The notes beneath the pieces are model-generated. The model was not told the origin of the DNA, searched no databases, and worked only from the letters and a program-made list of their open reading frames with translations. A stretch of DNA of 64,000 nucleotides, taken from NCBI RefSeq assembly GCF_002270415.1, contig NZ_NNRI01000012.1, forward strand, positions 62,001 through 126,000, in the 5' to 3' direction. Of the stretch, positions 9,499 to 18,276 are shown in pieces (positions within the stretch are counted from its first letter, which is position 1; the number at the start of each line of letters is the position of its first letter). A program made the position numbers and the translations under genes. Source of the DNA: Mesorhizobium sophorae (GTDB lineage Bacteria; Pseudomonadota; Alphaproteobacteria; Rhizobiales; Rhizobiaceae).

Positions 9499-11037
9499 TC
9501 AGGCTCCCGAGATCGAAGGCAGGGTTACCGCGCCGGCTGCCTTGACGGTCGCACCATTGCGCACCATGGCGATGGCTTTTTCCATGTCCGGATGGAAGTG
9601 GCGGTCATTGTCGAGATGCGGCACCTCGGCCCGGACCAGCTTGCGCACCGCTTCCAGGGCATTGCTCGATGCCAGTGGCGCATGGAAATCGCAGCCTTGC
9701 GCCGCGGCCAGCAATTCGATGCCGATCACCGCCGTCGCATTCTCGACCATGCCGATCAGCCGGCGCGCGCCATGCGCTGCCATCGAAACGTGGTCTTCCT
9801 GGTTGGCCGAGGTCGGGATGGAATCGACGCTGGCCGGATAGGCTTTCTGCTTGTTCTCGGAAACGAGCGCCGCCGCCGTCACCTGCGGGATCATGAAACC
9901 GGAATTCAAGCCGGGCTTGGGCGTCAGGAAGGCCGGCATGCCGGACAGCGCGGGGTCGACCAGCATGGCGATACGCCGCTCCGACAGCGAGCCGATCTCG
10001 CAGACGGCGAGCGCGATCATGTCGGCGGCAAAGGCCACCGGCTCAGCATGAAAATTGCCGCCGGAAAGTGCGGTATCGTCCTCGGCGAAAATCAGCGGAT
10101 TGTCGGTGACGCCATTGGCCTCGGTGCCCAGCGTGTCCGCCGCCTGACGCAGGACGGTGAGTGCCGCACCCATCACCTGCGGCTGGCAGCGCAGGCAATA
10201 GGGATCCTGCACGCGCTCGTCGCCCACGCGGTGTGATTCACGGATGGCGCTGCCGGCCATCAGATTGCGCAGCGCATCCGCCGTCTCGATCTGGCCGCGA
10301 TGCTTTCTCAGTTGATGGATGCGCGGATCGAAGGGCGCATCGGAGCCCTTTGCCGCATCGGTCGACAAGGCGCCGGCGACCAGCGCCGACTGGTAGAGCA
10401 CTTCGGCCTCGAACAATGCAGCCAGCGCATAGGCCGTCGAGAATTGCGTGCCGTTGAGTAGTGCCAGGCCTTCCTTGGCGCCCAATGTCACTGGCTCCAG
10501 CCCGTGCGAGACGAAGGCGACCTTGGCCGGGAAACGGCCATGCGGGGTAAAGCATTCGCCGACGCCGATCATCACCGCCGTCATGTGCGACAGCGGGGCA
10601 AGGTCGCCGGAGGCGCCGACGGAGCCTTGCGCCGGCACCACCGGGATGACGTCGTTGGCCAGCATCGCTTCAAGCAACTCGATGGTCTGCGGCCGCACGC
10701 CGGAGGCGCCCTGCGCCAGGCTGGCCAGCTTCAGGGCCATCATCAGCCGGCAAACAGCGACCGGCATCGGCTCGCCGACGCCGGCAGCATGCGACAGCAC
10801 GATGTTGCGCTGCAAGGTCTCGAGATCCGTGGCGGGGATGCGGACGCTGGCCAGTTTGCCGAAGCCGGTGTTGATGCCATAGACCGGCTCGCCCTTGGCG
10901 ACGATCCTGGCGACCGCCTCGGCGCTCGCCTTGATTTTTGGCTTGCAGGCATCGTCAAGCTTGGGCACGGCGCCACGGTAGATGGCGCGCCAGTCGGCCA
11001 GCGTCGCATTGCCGGGCTTCAGGGTCAGTTCGGTCAT
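9499..11037 (-). CDS. hutH: histidine ammonia-lyase (histidase)
   Basis: First step of histidine degradation: L-histidine to trans-urocanate and ammonia. 512 residues, the usual length. The self-forming MIO electrophile comes from Ala142-Ser143-Gly144 in GSVGASGDLAPLSHM, the same numbering as the Pseudomonas enzyme. Also seen are YGINTGFG near 53-60 and QEDHVSMAAHGARR in the C-terminal half. Its ATG at 11037 overlaps the hutI stop by 4 bp. Cytoplasmic homotetramer by family. Identity is certain. Confidence 0.98.
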   Translation of the reverse strand: MTELTLKPGNATLADWRAIYRGAVPKLDDACKPKIKASAEAVARIVAKGEPVYGINTGFGKLASVRIPATDLETLQRNIVLSHAAGVGEPMPVAVCRLMMALKLASLAQGASGVRPQTIELLEAMLANDVIPVVPAQGSVGASGDLAPLSHMTAVMIGVGECFTPHGRFPAKVAFVSHGLEPVTLGAKEGLALLNGTQFSTAYALAALFEAEVLYQSALVAGALSTDAAKGSDAPFDPRIHQLRKHRGQIETADALRNLMAGSAIRESHRVGDERVQDPYCLRCQPQVMGAALTVLRQAADTLGTEANGVTDNPLIFAEDDTALSGGNFHAEPVAFAADMIALAVCEIGSLSERRIAMLVDPALSGMPAFLTPKPGLNSGFMIPQVTAAALVSENKQKAYPASVDSIPTSANQEDHVSMAAHGARRLIGMVENATAVIGIELLAAAQGCDFHAPLASSNALEAVRKLVRAEVPHLDNDRHFHPDMEKAIAMVRNGATVKAAGAVTLPSISGA

Positions 11038-12272
11038 TGTCCTCTCCAGATGCGGGCGTGCAGCGGGTTGAAGCCCATGCGGTAGACGAGTTCAGCGGGG
11101 CGCTCGATGTTCCAGATCGCAAGATCGGCGGATTTGCCGGCTTCGAGCGTGCCGGTCTCTCCCAGCAGGCCGAGCGCACGGGCGGCCTCGCGGGTTACGC
11201 CGGCCAGGCATTCGTCGACCGTCAGGCCGAACAGGGTCGCCGCCATGTTCATAGTCAAAAGCAGCGAGGTCAGCGGCGAGGTGCCGGGATTGTTGTCGGT
11301 GGCGACCGCCATTCTGACGCCGTGCTGGCGGAACAGGCTGACCGGCGGCTTCTTGGTCTCGCGAATGAAATAGTAGGCACCGGGCAGGATCGTCGCCACG
11401 GTTCCCGCCTTCGCCATGGCCACGGCGCCTGCCTCGTCGGTGTATTCGAGATGATCGGCCGACAGCGCATCATAGCGGGCGGCAAGTTCGGCGCCATGCA
11501 GGTTGGAGAGCTGGTCTGCGTGGAGCTTGACTGGCAAGCCTGCCGCCTTGGCGGCATCGAACACGAGCGCCGTCTGCTCCGGAGAAAAGGCAATGCCTTC
11601 GCAAAACCCGTCGACGGCATCGGCCAGCCCCTCGGCGGCGACCGCCGGGAGAATTTCTCTTGCGACCAGATCGATAAAGGCGTCCTTGTCGCCTTTGGCT
11701 TCCGGCGGCAACGCATGGGCGCCGAGGAAGGTCGTGCGGATCGTCACCGGCCGCTCACCGCCCAGCCGCCGTGCGGCGCGCAGCGACTTCTTTTCGTTTT
11801 CCAGATCGAGCCCATAGCCCGACTTTACTTCTACCGTCGTCACGCCCTCGGCGATCAGCGCATCGAGGCGCGGCAGCGACTGCGCGACCAGATCGCTCTC
11901 GCTGGCGGCACGCAATGATTTGACCGAGGAGACAATGCCGCCGCCGGCCCTGGCGACCTCTTCATAGGTGGCGCCGGCCAGCCGCATCTCGAATTCATTG
12001 GCGCGATTGCCGGCATGGACCAGATGGGTATGGCAGTCGATCAGGCCGGGCGTGATCCAGCGCTGCTCGCAATCGATCGTCTCGGCATTTTGGGCAAGCG
12101 CTGCGGGCATCCCCGATTCAGGGCCGGCATAAACAATGCGGCCATCACGAACCGCGACCGCGCCGTGTTCGACGACGCCAAGTCCGGCGGCTCCCTCGGC
12201 CATGGTCGCCAGGCGCGCATTGCGCCATAGACGAAGACCCCCTGCCCGGCTTTTGCTCTCTGCAGCCATCAT
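11034..12272 (-). CDS. hutI: imidazolonepropionase
   Basis: Third step of histidine degradation: hydrolyses 4-imidazolone-5-propionate to N-formimidoyl-L-glutamate. 412-residue amidohydrolase-superfamily enzyme. Metal and substrate residues are visible: His81 and His83 in IDCHTHLVHAGNR, GAHALPPE, LHADQLS, and the terminal aspartate in ATDNNPGTSP. First gene of the minus-strand hut operon; hutH starts inside its stop codon. Its start lies 25 bp from the HutC-type palindrome at 12298-12311, which should control it. Confidence 0.97.
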   Translation of the reverse strand: MMAAESKSRAGGLRLWRNARLATMAEGAAGLGVVEHGAVAVRDGRIVYAGPESGMPAALAQNAETIDCEQRWITPGLIDCHTHLVHAGNRANEFEMRLAGATYEEVARAGGGIVSSVKSLRAASESDLVAQSLPRLDALIAEGVTTVEVKSGYGLDLENEKKSLRAARRLGGERPVTIRTTFLGAHALPPEAKGDKDAFIDLVAREILPAVAAEGLADAVDGFCEGIAFSPEQTALVFDAAKAAGLPVKLHADQLSNLHGAELAARYDALSADHLEYTDEAGAVAMAKAGTVATILPGAYYFIRETKKPPVSLFRQHGVRMAVATDNNPGTSPLTSLLLTMNMAATLFGLTVDECLAGVTREAARALGLLGETGTLEAGKSADLAIWNIERPAELVYRMGFNPLHARIWRGQ

Positions 12273-12297
12273 CTTTTCCGTTTCAATCGGTGGCGAT

Positions 12298-12311
12298 TAT
12301 GTATATACATA
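12298..12311. promoter_or_regulatory. HutC-type operator between divergent hutI and hutF
   Basis: Perfect 14-bp palindrome TATGTATATACATA in the 95-bp gap between hutI (minus) and hutF (plus). Its core TGTATATACA is the hut box bound by the GntR-family repressor HutC in Pseudomonas, and hutC itself is encoded next door at 13717. The position allows one dimer to repress both transcription units, with urocanate as the expected inducer. Confidence 0.85.
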
Positions 12312-12367
12312 TTGAAACGCACTGCAAGTGCCATCATCGCATATGAGACAGGGAACCGGAGAGAAAA

Positions 12368-13720
12368 GTGACTGACATCTTCGCGGAACAGGCGCTTCTT
12401 CCCAATGGCTGGCACAGCAATGTGCGGATCACCTTGGCCAAGGGATGCATAACAACTGTCGAGCCGGGTGCGACCGCCGTGGCCGGCGACGAACGCCATG
12501 CGATCCTGCTGCCCGGCATGCCCAATTTGCACAGCCATGCTTTCCAGCGCGGCATGGCCGGATTGGCCGAGCTTCGCGGGCCTTCCGCCGACAGTTTCTG
12601 GAGCTGGCGCGAGGTGATGTATCGCTTCGCGCTGTCGATGACGCCCGACCAGGTCGAGGCGGTAGCCGCTCAGCTTTATGTCGAGATGCTTGAGGCCGGC
12701 TTTTCACGCGTCGGCGAATTTCACTATCTGCATCACGACCGCGATGGAAAACCCTATGCCAACCCTGCCGAGATGGCCGAGCGCATCGCGGCGGCGGCAG
12801 GCGAAACGGGCATCGGCCTGACACTGCTGCCGGTGTTCTACGCGCACTCTTCTTTCGGCGGGGCCGCGCCAAACGAAGGCCAACGGCGTTTCATCAACGA
12901 TGTGAACCGCTTCTCCAGGCTTGTTGAGAAAAGCCGGGAATGCGTTCGCACTTTGAATCAAGCTGTTGTCGGCGTCGCTCCGCACAGTCTGCGCGCCGCG
13001 ACAGTCGAGGAATTAACTGAGGTGGCCGCCATGGCGCCGGATGGGCCGATCCATATCCACGTCGCCGAGCAGGTGAAGGAAGTCGAGGACTGCCTTGCCT
13101 GGTCGGGCGCGCGACCAGTCGAATTCCTGCTGGCCAACGCGAAGGTGGACCAACGCTGGTGTCTCATCCACGCCACGCACATGACCGATGCCGAGACGGT
13201 CGCGATGGCCAGGAGCGGCGCGATCGCCGGCCTTTGTCCGATCACCGAGGCCAATCTTGGCGATGGCACTTTTGCAGCGCCGCTGTTCGGGGAGCATGGC
13301 GGCCGCTTCGGCGTCGGCTCCGATTCCAATGTGCTGATCGGCCTGCCCGACGAGTTGCGGCAGCTCGAATATTCGCAGCGCCTTGCGCACCGCGCCCGCA
13401 ATGTGCTGGCGGTGGCCGGCGGCTCGACCGGACGCGCGCTGTTCGAGGCCGCGCTCGACGGCGGCAGCGCTGCCCTTGGGGCCGGCGCTTCGCAAATCGC
13501 CGCCGGTGCATCCGCCGATCTCGTCTCGCTCGACGGCAATCACCCCTCGCTGGCCGGCAAGACCGGTGACGCGATCCTCGACGCCTGGATCTTCGCCAAT
13601 GGCAGCAAGGTCGACTGCGTCTGGGTGCATGGCAATAGACAAGTCAGCGGCGGCCGTCATGCGAGGCGCGAGGCCATCGCCGAGCGGTTTCGCAGCGTGA
13701 TGACGGCGCTTTCGGCATGA
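12368..13720 (+). CDS. hutF: formimidoylglutamate deiminase
   Basis: Fourth step of the five-step histidine route: N-formimidoyl-L-glutamate to N-formyl-L-glutamate and ammonia. 450-residue amidohydrolase with metal ligands His55 and His57 in MPNLHSHAFQRGM, then HIHVAEQ, HATHMT and the aspartate of GVGSDSNV. The start is GTG, preceded by CCGGAGAG five bases upstream. First gene of the plus-strand hutF-hutC pair, divergent from hutI across the HutC operator. Its presence with hutG shows this organism does not use the formiminoglutamase shortcut. Confidence 0.97.
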   Translation: MTDIFAEQALLPNGWHSNVRITLAKGCITTVEPGATAVAGDERHAILLPGMPNLHSHAFQRGMAGLAELRGPSADSFWSWREVMYRFALSMTPDQVEAVAAQLYVEMLEAGFSRVGEFHYLHHDRDGKPYANPAEMAERIAAAAGETGIGLTLLPVFYAHSSFGGAAPNEGQRRFINDVNRFSRLVEKSRECVRTLNQAVVGVAPHSLRAATVEELTEVAAMAPDGPIHIHVAEQVKEVEDCLAWSGARPVEFLLANAKVDQRWCLIHATHMTDAETVAMARSGAIAGLCPITEANLGDGTFAAPLFGEHGGRFGVGSDSNVLIGLPDELRQLEYSQRLAHRARNVLAVAGGSTGRALFEAALDGGSAALGAGASQIAAGASADLVSLDGNHPSLAGKTGDAILDAWIFANGSKVDCVWVHGNRQVSGGRHARREAIAERFRSVMTALSA

Positions 13721-14457
13721 GCATGATCGAGACAGCCGATGCGGAAGGCGGCCTCTCGCTGCACCAGCGCATCCTGTCGGACATCAGCGAAAAGATCCTG
13801 TCCGGCGCCTGGGCGCCCGGCCATCGCATCCCGTTCGAGCACGAACTGAGCGCGCAATACAATTGCTCGCGCATGACAGTGAACAAGGCGCTGTCGCAGC
13901 TTGCCAAGGCGGGGCTGATCGAGCGGCGCCGCCGCTCAGGCAGCTTTGTCCGCCAACCGCAGTCGCAAGCTGCGGTGCTGGAGATCCATGACATTCGGGT
14001 CGAGGTCGAAGCACTCGGCCTGCTTTATCGCTACGAGCGCGTGGCGCGCCACAAAAGGCGCAGTGACGCCGAGGATCGCGCCTTGCTGGAGCTTGGTGCC
14101 GCCGGGCCGGTGCTGGCATTGGAATGCCGGCATTTCGCCGGCAAGCGGCCGTTCGCGCACGAGCAGCGGCTGATCAACCTGACCGCCGTGCCGGAAGCAT
14201 CAGACGAGGAATTCCTGGCCATCGCACCCAGCCCGTGGCTGATCGGCCGCGTGCCGTGGAGCGAAGCCGAGCACCGCATCCGTGCGGTCGGCGCCGACAA
14301 GCAGGTTGCAGCGGCACTCGACATTGCGGCCGGCGCGCCCTGCCTGGTGGTCGAGCGGCGGACCTGGAGTGCCGAACACCCGGTCACTTATGTGCGCTTC
14401 ACCTACCCCGCCGACAGCCACACGCTGGTGGCGCGATTCAGGCCGTCGCAGGGGTAA
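13717..14457 (+). CDS. hutC: histidine utilisation repressor, GntR/HutC family
   Basis: 246-residue transcription factor. It has an N-terminal GntR winged helix (about residues 12-75, with YNCSRMTVNKALSQLAKAGLIERRRRSGSFV) and a C-terminal UTRA effector domain (about 95-240, ending PAHSHTLVARF-like). Family members repress hut genes and are released by urocanate. The start ATG overlaps the hutF stop by 4 bp (ATGA), so regulator and enzyme are coupled and the regulator controls its own operon. The palindrome at 12298-12311 is the expected binding site. Confidence 0.95.
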   Translation: MSMIETADAEGGLSLHQRILSDISEKILSGAWAPGHRIPFEHELSAQYNCSRMTVNKALSQLAKAGLIERRRRSGSFVRQPQSQAAVLEIHDIRVEVEALGLLYRYERVARHKRRSDAEDRALLELGAAGPVLALECRHFAGKRPFAHEQRLINLTAVPEASDEEFLAIAPSPWLIGRVPWSEAEHRIRAVGADKQVAAALDIAAGAPCLVVERRTWSAEHPVTYVRFTYPADSHTLVARFRPSQG

Positions 14458-14462
14458 TTTTT

Positions 14463-14485
14463 ACCCTCCCCCTTGTGGGGAGGGT
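14463..14485. terminator. hairpin between convergent hutC and RidA gene
   Basis: Perfect 9-bp stem ACCCTCCCC / GGGGAGGGT with a 5-base loop, starting 6 bp after the hutC stop. It forms the head of a roughly 90-bp G+C-rich intergenic element (about 14463-14556) that ends in a second CTCCCCACGGGGG hairpin. It sits between convergent genes, so it probably serves as a two-way terminator. The arms resemble those of the element at 25004-25159. Confidence 0.55.
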
Positions 14486-14559
14486 CGCTGCGAAGCAGTG
14501 GGGTGGGGCGCCGACCCCTACCCGGACCTTCGTTCGACCTCCCCACGGGGGTGTAGAAG

Positions 14560-14904
14560 TCAAACCGCCGCCGTAATAATGATCTCGACCAGATATTCCG
14601 GTCCGGCAAGCTTTGCTTCGCCGGTGGCGCGGGCCGGCGTGTTGCCTTGCGGCACCCACTTGTCCCATTCCGCGTTCATTTCGGCAAAGGTGCTCATGTC
14701 GGCCAGCCAGATGATCGCCTGCAGGATCTTGGTCTTGTCCGAGCCGGCCTTGGCCAGCAGTCCGTCGATGGTCGCCAGGACATCCCTGGTCTGCGACGCG
14801 ACGTTGCCGCCCGGCTGACCAACCTGGCCGGCCAGATAGACGGTATTGCCGTGGATGACGATCGGGCTCATGCGCGGGCCAACATCGATGCGACGAATGC
14901 TCAT
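14560..14904 (-). CDS. RidA family protein (YjgF/YER057c/UK114)
   Basis: 114-residue RidA-fold protein. RidA enzymes hydrolyse reactive enamine/imine intermediates released by PLP enzymes; some paralogues have other roles. Seen: VYLAGQVGQPGGNV, the subunit-interface region DKTKILQAIIWLADMSTF, and the C-terminal PARATGEAKLAGPEYLVEI, where the usual arginine of the active site is present. The ATG at 14904 is preferred because a GGAAGGA ribosome site precedes it. An in-frame upstream start would add an unconserved basic leader. Monocistronic. Confidence 0.88.
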   Translation of the reverse strand: MSIRRIDVGPRMSPIVIHGNTVYLAGQVGQPGGNVASQTRDVLATIDGLLAKAGSDKTKILQAIIWLADMSTFAEMNAEWDKWVPQGNTPARATGEAKLAGPEYLVEIIITAAV

Positions 14905-15070
14905 GGGAGGTTCCTTCCTTTGTGGTCGCGCTTCTTTAAAGTTGCGGCCGGCTTCGGGCAAGGTCGCCCAGTCAAATCCCTTGGCAAATCCCTTTGGGCC
15001 AAGGGCGTGTGATGTCCACACACGGCAAGTTGACCCGGCAGTCGCAATTCCGCCAGACTGGCTTGTTGAC

Positions 15071-15086
15071 TAATGTAATAACATCA
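15071..15086. promoter_or_regulatory. Zur-like operator upstream of the metal ABC operon
   Basis: Dyad of form T-N-ATGT-N-AT-N-ACAT-N-A in an A+T-rich patch, 56 bp upstream of the ABC ATPase start. It resembles alphaproteobacterial Zur boxes as I recall them, and the downstream operon encodes a zinc/manganese-type importer. Assignment is by pattern and context only; Mur or another Fur-family protein is possible. Confidence 0.5.
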
Positions 15087-15142
15087 CATATCCAATCGGC
15101 CGCTACCAGCAGCCGCATTTCGCTGCCCTCACGGATCGCAGA

Positions 15143-15961
15143 ATGACAAATACCTGCCTGACCTTCCGCGACCTGACGCTTGGCTACGGCAGCCACCCGG
15201 CGATCCATCATCTTGACGGTAAGATTCGCAAAGGCTCGCTGACTGCCGTGGTCGGCGCCAACGGCTCCGGCAAATCGACGTTGATGAAAGGCATTGTCGG
15301 CGTCCTGAAACCGATGGCCGGCGAGGTCATCCGCGCGCCTGGCGTGCGTGCCGCCTACCTGCCGCAGCAGTCGGAACTCGACCGCTCCTTCCCGGCGCGG
15401 GTGGTTGACCTGGTCTCGCTCGGCCTGTGGCCACGGCGGGGCCTGCTCGGTCGTCACACCAGGGAAGATCGCGATTCCGTCAGCCAGGCGCTGATGGCCG
15501 TCGGTCTCGGCGGCTTCGAAAAGCGGCCGATCGACACGCTGTCAGGCGGCCAGTTGCAACGCACGTTGTTTGCGCGAGTGCTGCTGCAGGACGCGGACCT
15601 CATCCTGCTCGACGAGCCGTTCAACGCGGTCGACGCCAAGACGGTCGGCGACCTGATCGCGCTGATCAAGCATTGGCATGGCGAAGAGCGTACCATCCTG
15701 GTCGTCGTCCACGATCTGGACCTGGTGCGCCAGAATTTCCCCGAAACGCTGCTGCTGGCCCGCCAGCCGATTGCCTGGGGCGAGACCAGGGAAACGCTGA
15801 AGCCGGAGAACCTGTTGCGCGCCCGCCGCTTCCACGAAGCCTGGGAAGAGAATGCGCCCTGGTGCGAGCCGGACGGGCATGCTCATGACCACGATCACGA
15901 CCATCATGGCCACGCTCACGGGCATGACCATCACCACGGCGCCGGACCGAGGGCTGCCTGA
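15143..15961 (+). CDS. zinc/manganese-type ABC transporter ATPase with His-rich tail
   Basis: 272-residue ATPase of a metal-ion importer (ZnuC/AztA/SitB class). Seen: Walker A GANGSGKST near residue 39, signature LSGGQLQR near 134, Walker B LILLDEPFN near 154, and the switch histidine in VVHDLDL. After the nucleotide-binding domain comes a tail (about residues 246-265) with 12 histidines in 20 residues, alternating with Asp and Gly, which should bind Zn2+ on the cytoplasmic side. The stop overlaps the permease start by one base. Zinc is more likely than manganese because of the tail and the upstream box, but the metal is inferred. Confidence 0.9.
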   Translation: MTNTCLTFRDLTLGYGSHPAIHHLDGKIRKGSLTAVVGANGSGKSTLMKGIVGVLKPMAGEVIRAPGVRAAYLPQQSELDRSFPARVVDLVSLGLWPRRGLLGRHTREDRDSVSQALMAVGLGGFEKRPIDTLSGGQLQRTLFARVLLQDADLILLDEPFNAVDAKTVGDLIALIKHWHGEERTILVVVHDLDLVRQNFPETLLLARQPIAWGETRETLKPENLLRARRFHEAWEENAPWCEPDGHAHDHDHDHHGHAHGHDHHHGAGPRAA

Positions 15962-16836
15962 TGGACACGCTTTACGGTCTCTTCATCGCGCCCTTCGCCG
16001 ATTTCGGCTTCATGCAGCGGGCGCTGATCGGTTCGCTGATGCTGTCGCTCGGCGCCTGCCCGGTTGGCGTGTTCCTGATGCTGCGGCGCATGAGCCTGTC
16101 CGGCGACGCCATGGCGCATGCCATCTTGCCGGGTGCCGCCGCCGGCTTTCTGCTCTACGGCCTGGAAATCCTGCCGATGACCATTGGCGGGCTGATCGCC
16201 GGCGTCATCGTGGCGCTCGGCGCTGGCGCCGTCTCGCGCTTCACCATCCAGCGCGAAGACGCCTCGATGGCAGCCTTCTATCTGATTTCGCTCGCCATCG
16301 GCGTCTTGATGGTGTCGATCCGCGGCTCCAGCGTCGATCTCATGCATGTGCTGTTCGGCACCGTGCTGGCGCTCAACAACGAAGCGCTGACGCTGATCGG
16401 CGGCATTGTGGCGGTGACGCTGGTCAGCCTCGCCATCTTCTGGCGGGCGCTGGTCGCCGAATGCCTCGATCCGCTGTTCCTGCGCTCGGTCAGCCGGCTC
16501 GGCAGCCCGGTGCATTTCATCTTCCTTGGCCTCGTCGTGCTCAACCTTGTCGGCGGCTTCCAGGCGCTCGGTACGCTTCTATCGGTCGGACTGATGATGC
16601 TGCCGGCGGCAGCCGCCCGTTTCTGGACCGTGCGCGTCGAGCCGATGTGCGTGCTGGCGGTGCTGATCGGCTTTGCCTCCTGCATCGCCGGGCTGCTTCT
16701 GTCCTATCACGCGTCGCTGCCGTCCGGCCCGGCCATCATCCTGTCGGCCGGCGTGGTCTATTTCGCCTCGATCCTGTTCGGCACGCGCGGCATCCTGCGC
16801 GCCCGCATCGTCCATCACCGTCACAGAACGGCCTGA
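15961..16836 (+). CDS. metal ABC transporter permease (ZnuB/MntB class)
   Basis: 291-residue integral membrane protein of the ABC-3 family with about eight hydrophobic segments. Typical family sequences include LRRMSLSGDAMAHAILPGAAAGFLLYG near residues 41-67 and LLSVGLMMLPAAAARFW near 204-220. It forms the inner-membrane channel for the ATPase encoded just upstream (1-bp overlap) and the binding protein 27 bp downstream. Metal specificity cannot be read from the permease. Confidence 0.92.
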   Translation: MDTLYGLFIAPFADFGFMQRALIGSLMLSLGACPVGVFLMLRRMSLSGDAMAHAILPGAAAGFLLYGLEILPMTIGGLIAGVIVALGAGAVSRFTIQREDASMAAFYLISLAIGVLMVSIRGSSVDLMHVLFGTVLALNNEALTLIGGIVAVTLVSLAIFWRALVAECLDPLFLRSVSRLGSPVHFIFLGLVVLNLVGGFQALGTLLSVGLMMLPAAAARFWTVRVEPMCVLAVLIGFASCIAGLLLSYHASLPSGPAIILSAGVVYFASILFGTRGILRARIVHHRHRTA

Positions 16837-16863
16837 TCCCCCGCCCCAAAAGGAGACCTGTCC

Positions 16864-17805
16864 ATGCTGAAATCGATCCGCGCCGCCCTGGCGATGAGCG
16901 TTATAACATTAACTGCCATTGGCGCCTCGCCGGCTTTCGCAGCACCGCTGAAAGTGGTCGCCAGCTTCACCGTCATTGCCGATTTTGCCAAAAATGTCGG
17001 TGGCGACCGCATCGATGTCACCACCATCGTCGGACCGGACGGCGATGCCCATGTCTACGAGCCGAGCCCGGCTGACGCGGTGGCGATGGCCAAGGCCGAC
17101 ATCGTGCTGGTCAATGGCCTGCATTTCGAGGGTTTTCTGCAGCGGCTGGTCGATGCCAGCGCCACCAAGGCGTCGATCGTCACCTTGACCAAGGGCGTGA
17201 CGCCGATCGATTTCAAGCCTGAATTCGCCGACGCCGACGCCGCCGAAGGTGCCGGCACCGGCAGCGGCAAGACGGTCACCGATCCGCACGCCTTCCAGTC
17301 AATCGCCAATGCCAAGATCTACGTGACGAACATCGCCGAAGCCTTCTGCGCCGCCGACTCCGACGGCTGCGTCAGCTACCAGACCAATGCCGCCGCCTAC
17401 ACAAAGAAGCTCGACGCGGTAGAAGGCGAAGTGAAGGCCGCGATCGCCTCGATCCCCGAAGCGAAGCGCGTCGTCATCACCTCGCATGACGCCTTCGGCT
17501 ATTTCGAGCACGAATACGGCCTGACCTTCCTCGCCCCGCAAGGCATCTCGACCGACTCCGAACCGTCCGCCGCCGATGTCGCCAGGCTGGTCGACCAGGT
17601 GAAGCAGGACAAGGCGGCGGCGATCTTCGTCGAGAACATCACCAACCCGCGCCTGATCGAGCAGATCGCCAGCGAGACCGGCATCAAGGTCGGCGGCACG
17701 CTCTATTCGGATGCGCTGTCGCAGCCCGACGGCCCGGCCTCGACCTATATCGACATGATGCACAACAACATCCGTCAGATCAAAGGCGCCATCCTCGGCA
17801 GCTGA
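16864..17805 (+). CDS. metal ABC transporter substrate-binding protein (ZnuA/AztC/TroA class)
   Basis: 313-residue periplasmic cluster-9 binding protein with a Sec signal peptide (ends ASPAFA, cut near residue 26). Likely metal ligands are His63 in DGDAHVYEPSP, the histidine of TDPHAFQS, the histidines of ITSHDAFGYFEHEYGL, and an acid in the C-terminal lobe. The long His-rich loop common in ZnuA is absent; the histidine cluster of this system is instead on the ATPase tail. It closes a three-gene operon and is followed by a hairpin at 17817-17848. Confidence 0.92.
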   Translation: MLKSIRAALAMSVITLTAIGASPAFAAPLKVVASFTVIADFAKNVGGDRIDVTTIVGPDGDAHVYEPSPADAVAMAKADIVLVNGLHFEGFLQRLVDASATKASIVTLTKGVTPIDFKPEFADADAAEGAGTGSGKTVTDPHAFQSIANAKIYVTNIAEAFCAADSDGCVSYQTNAAAYTKKLDAVEGEVKAAIASIPEAKRVVITSHDAFGYFEHEYGLTFLAPQGISTDSEPSAADVARLVDQVKQDKAAAIFVENITNPRLIEQIASETGIKVGGTLYSDALSQPDGPASTYIDMMHNNIRQIKGAILGS

Positions 17806-17816
17806 CGCGGCATTCC

Positions 17817-17848
17817 ATCCGGCCGGGTCGAGACAAGCCTGGCCGGAT
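17817..17848 (+). terminator. hairpin after the metal ABC operon
   Basis: Inverted repeat ATCCGGCC / GGCCGGAT with a 16-base loop, 11 bp after the binding-protein stop and followed by TTCTACC. The stem is strong, but the downstream T run is poor, so termination may be weak or Rho-assisted. Confidence 0.45.
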
Positions 17849-17924
17849 TCTACCTGATGGGTGTTGCCGGTTCCGCTGGAGAGTGGCAAGACTTCTCGCC
17901 AAATCAGATTGCGAGGATACTGCC

Positions 17925-18263
17925 ATGGAATATCGCGAAATCAGCGACGACTATTCGGTCTCGGGCCAGATTCAGCCCGAAGACGTCACCGCTATCAAGG
18001 AAGCCGGCTTCAAGAGCGTCATCTGCAACCGGCCCGATGACGAGCAGCCCGGCCAGCCTTCGGCTGACACGCTCAAAGCGGCGGTCGAGGCCGCCGGCAT
18101 GGCCTTCCGCTACATCCCCGTCATCAGCGGCCAGATCACGGCCGAAAATGTCGAGGACCAGGCCGAAGCGCTTGACGAACTCGATGGCCCGGTGTTCGCC
18201 TATTGCCGCTCGGGTGCGCGCTGCACAAATCTGTATGGGTTGATCCAGCAGTCGAAGGGTTAA
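17925..18263 (+). CDS. DUF442 / TIGR01244 sulfur-transferase-like protein
   Basis: 112-residue protein of the rhodanese/phosphatase-like DUF442 family, the domain fused to the N-terminus of the Blh protein in rhizobia. The active-site loop is visible as YCRSGARC, with Cys94 as nucleophile and Arg99 in a CX4R motif. GYxSVICNRPDDE-like residues near 29-40 are also family-typical. The ATG at 17925 has GCGAGGA upstream. It stands free, without the metallo-beta-lactamase domain. A role in sulfide or persulfide handling is known for some relatives but is not shown here. Confidence 0.85.
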   Translation: MEYREISDDYSVSGQIQPEDVTAIKEAGFKSVICNRPDDEQPGQPSADTLKAAVEAAGMAFRYIPVISGQITAENVEDQAEALDELDGPVFAYCRSGARCTNLYGLIQQSKG

Positions 18264-18276
18264 ATCGACCCAAGGT

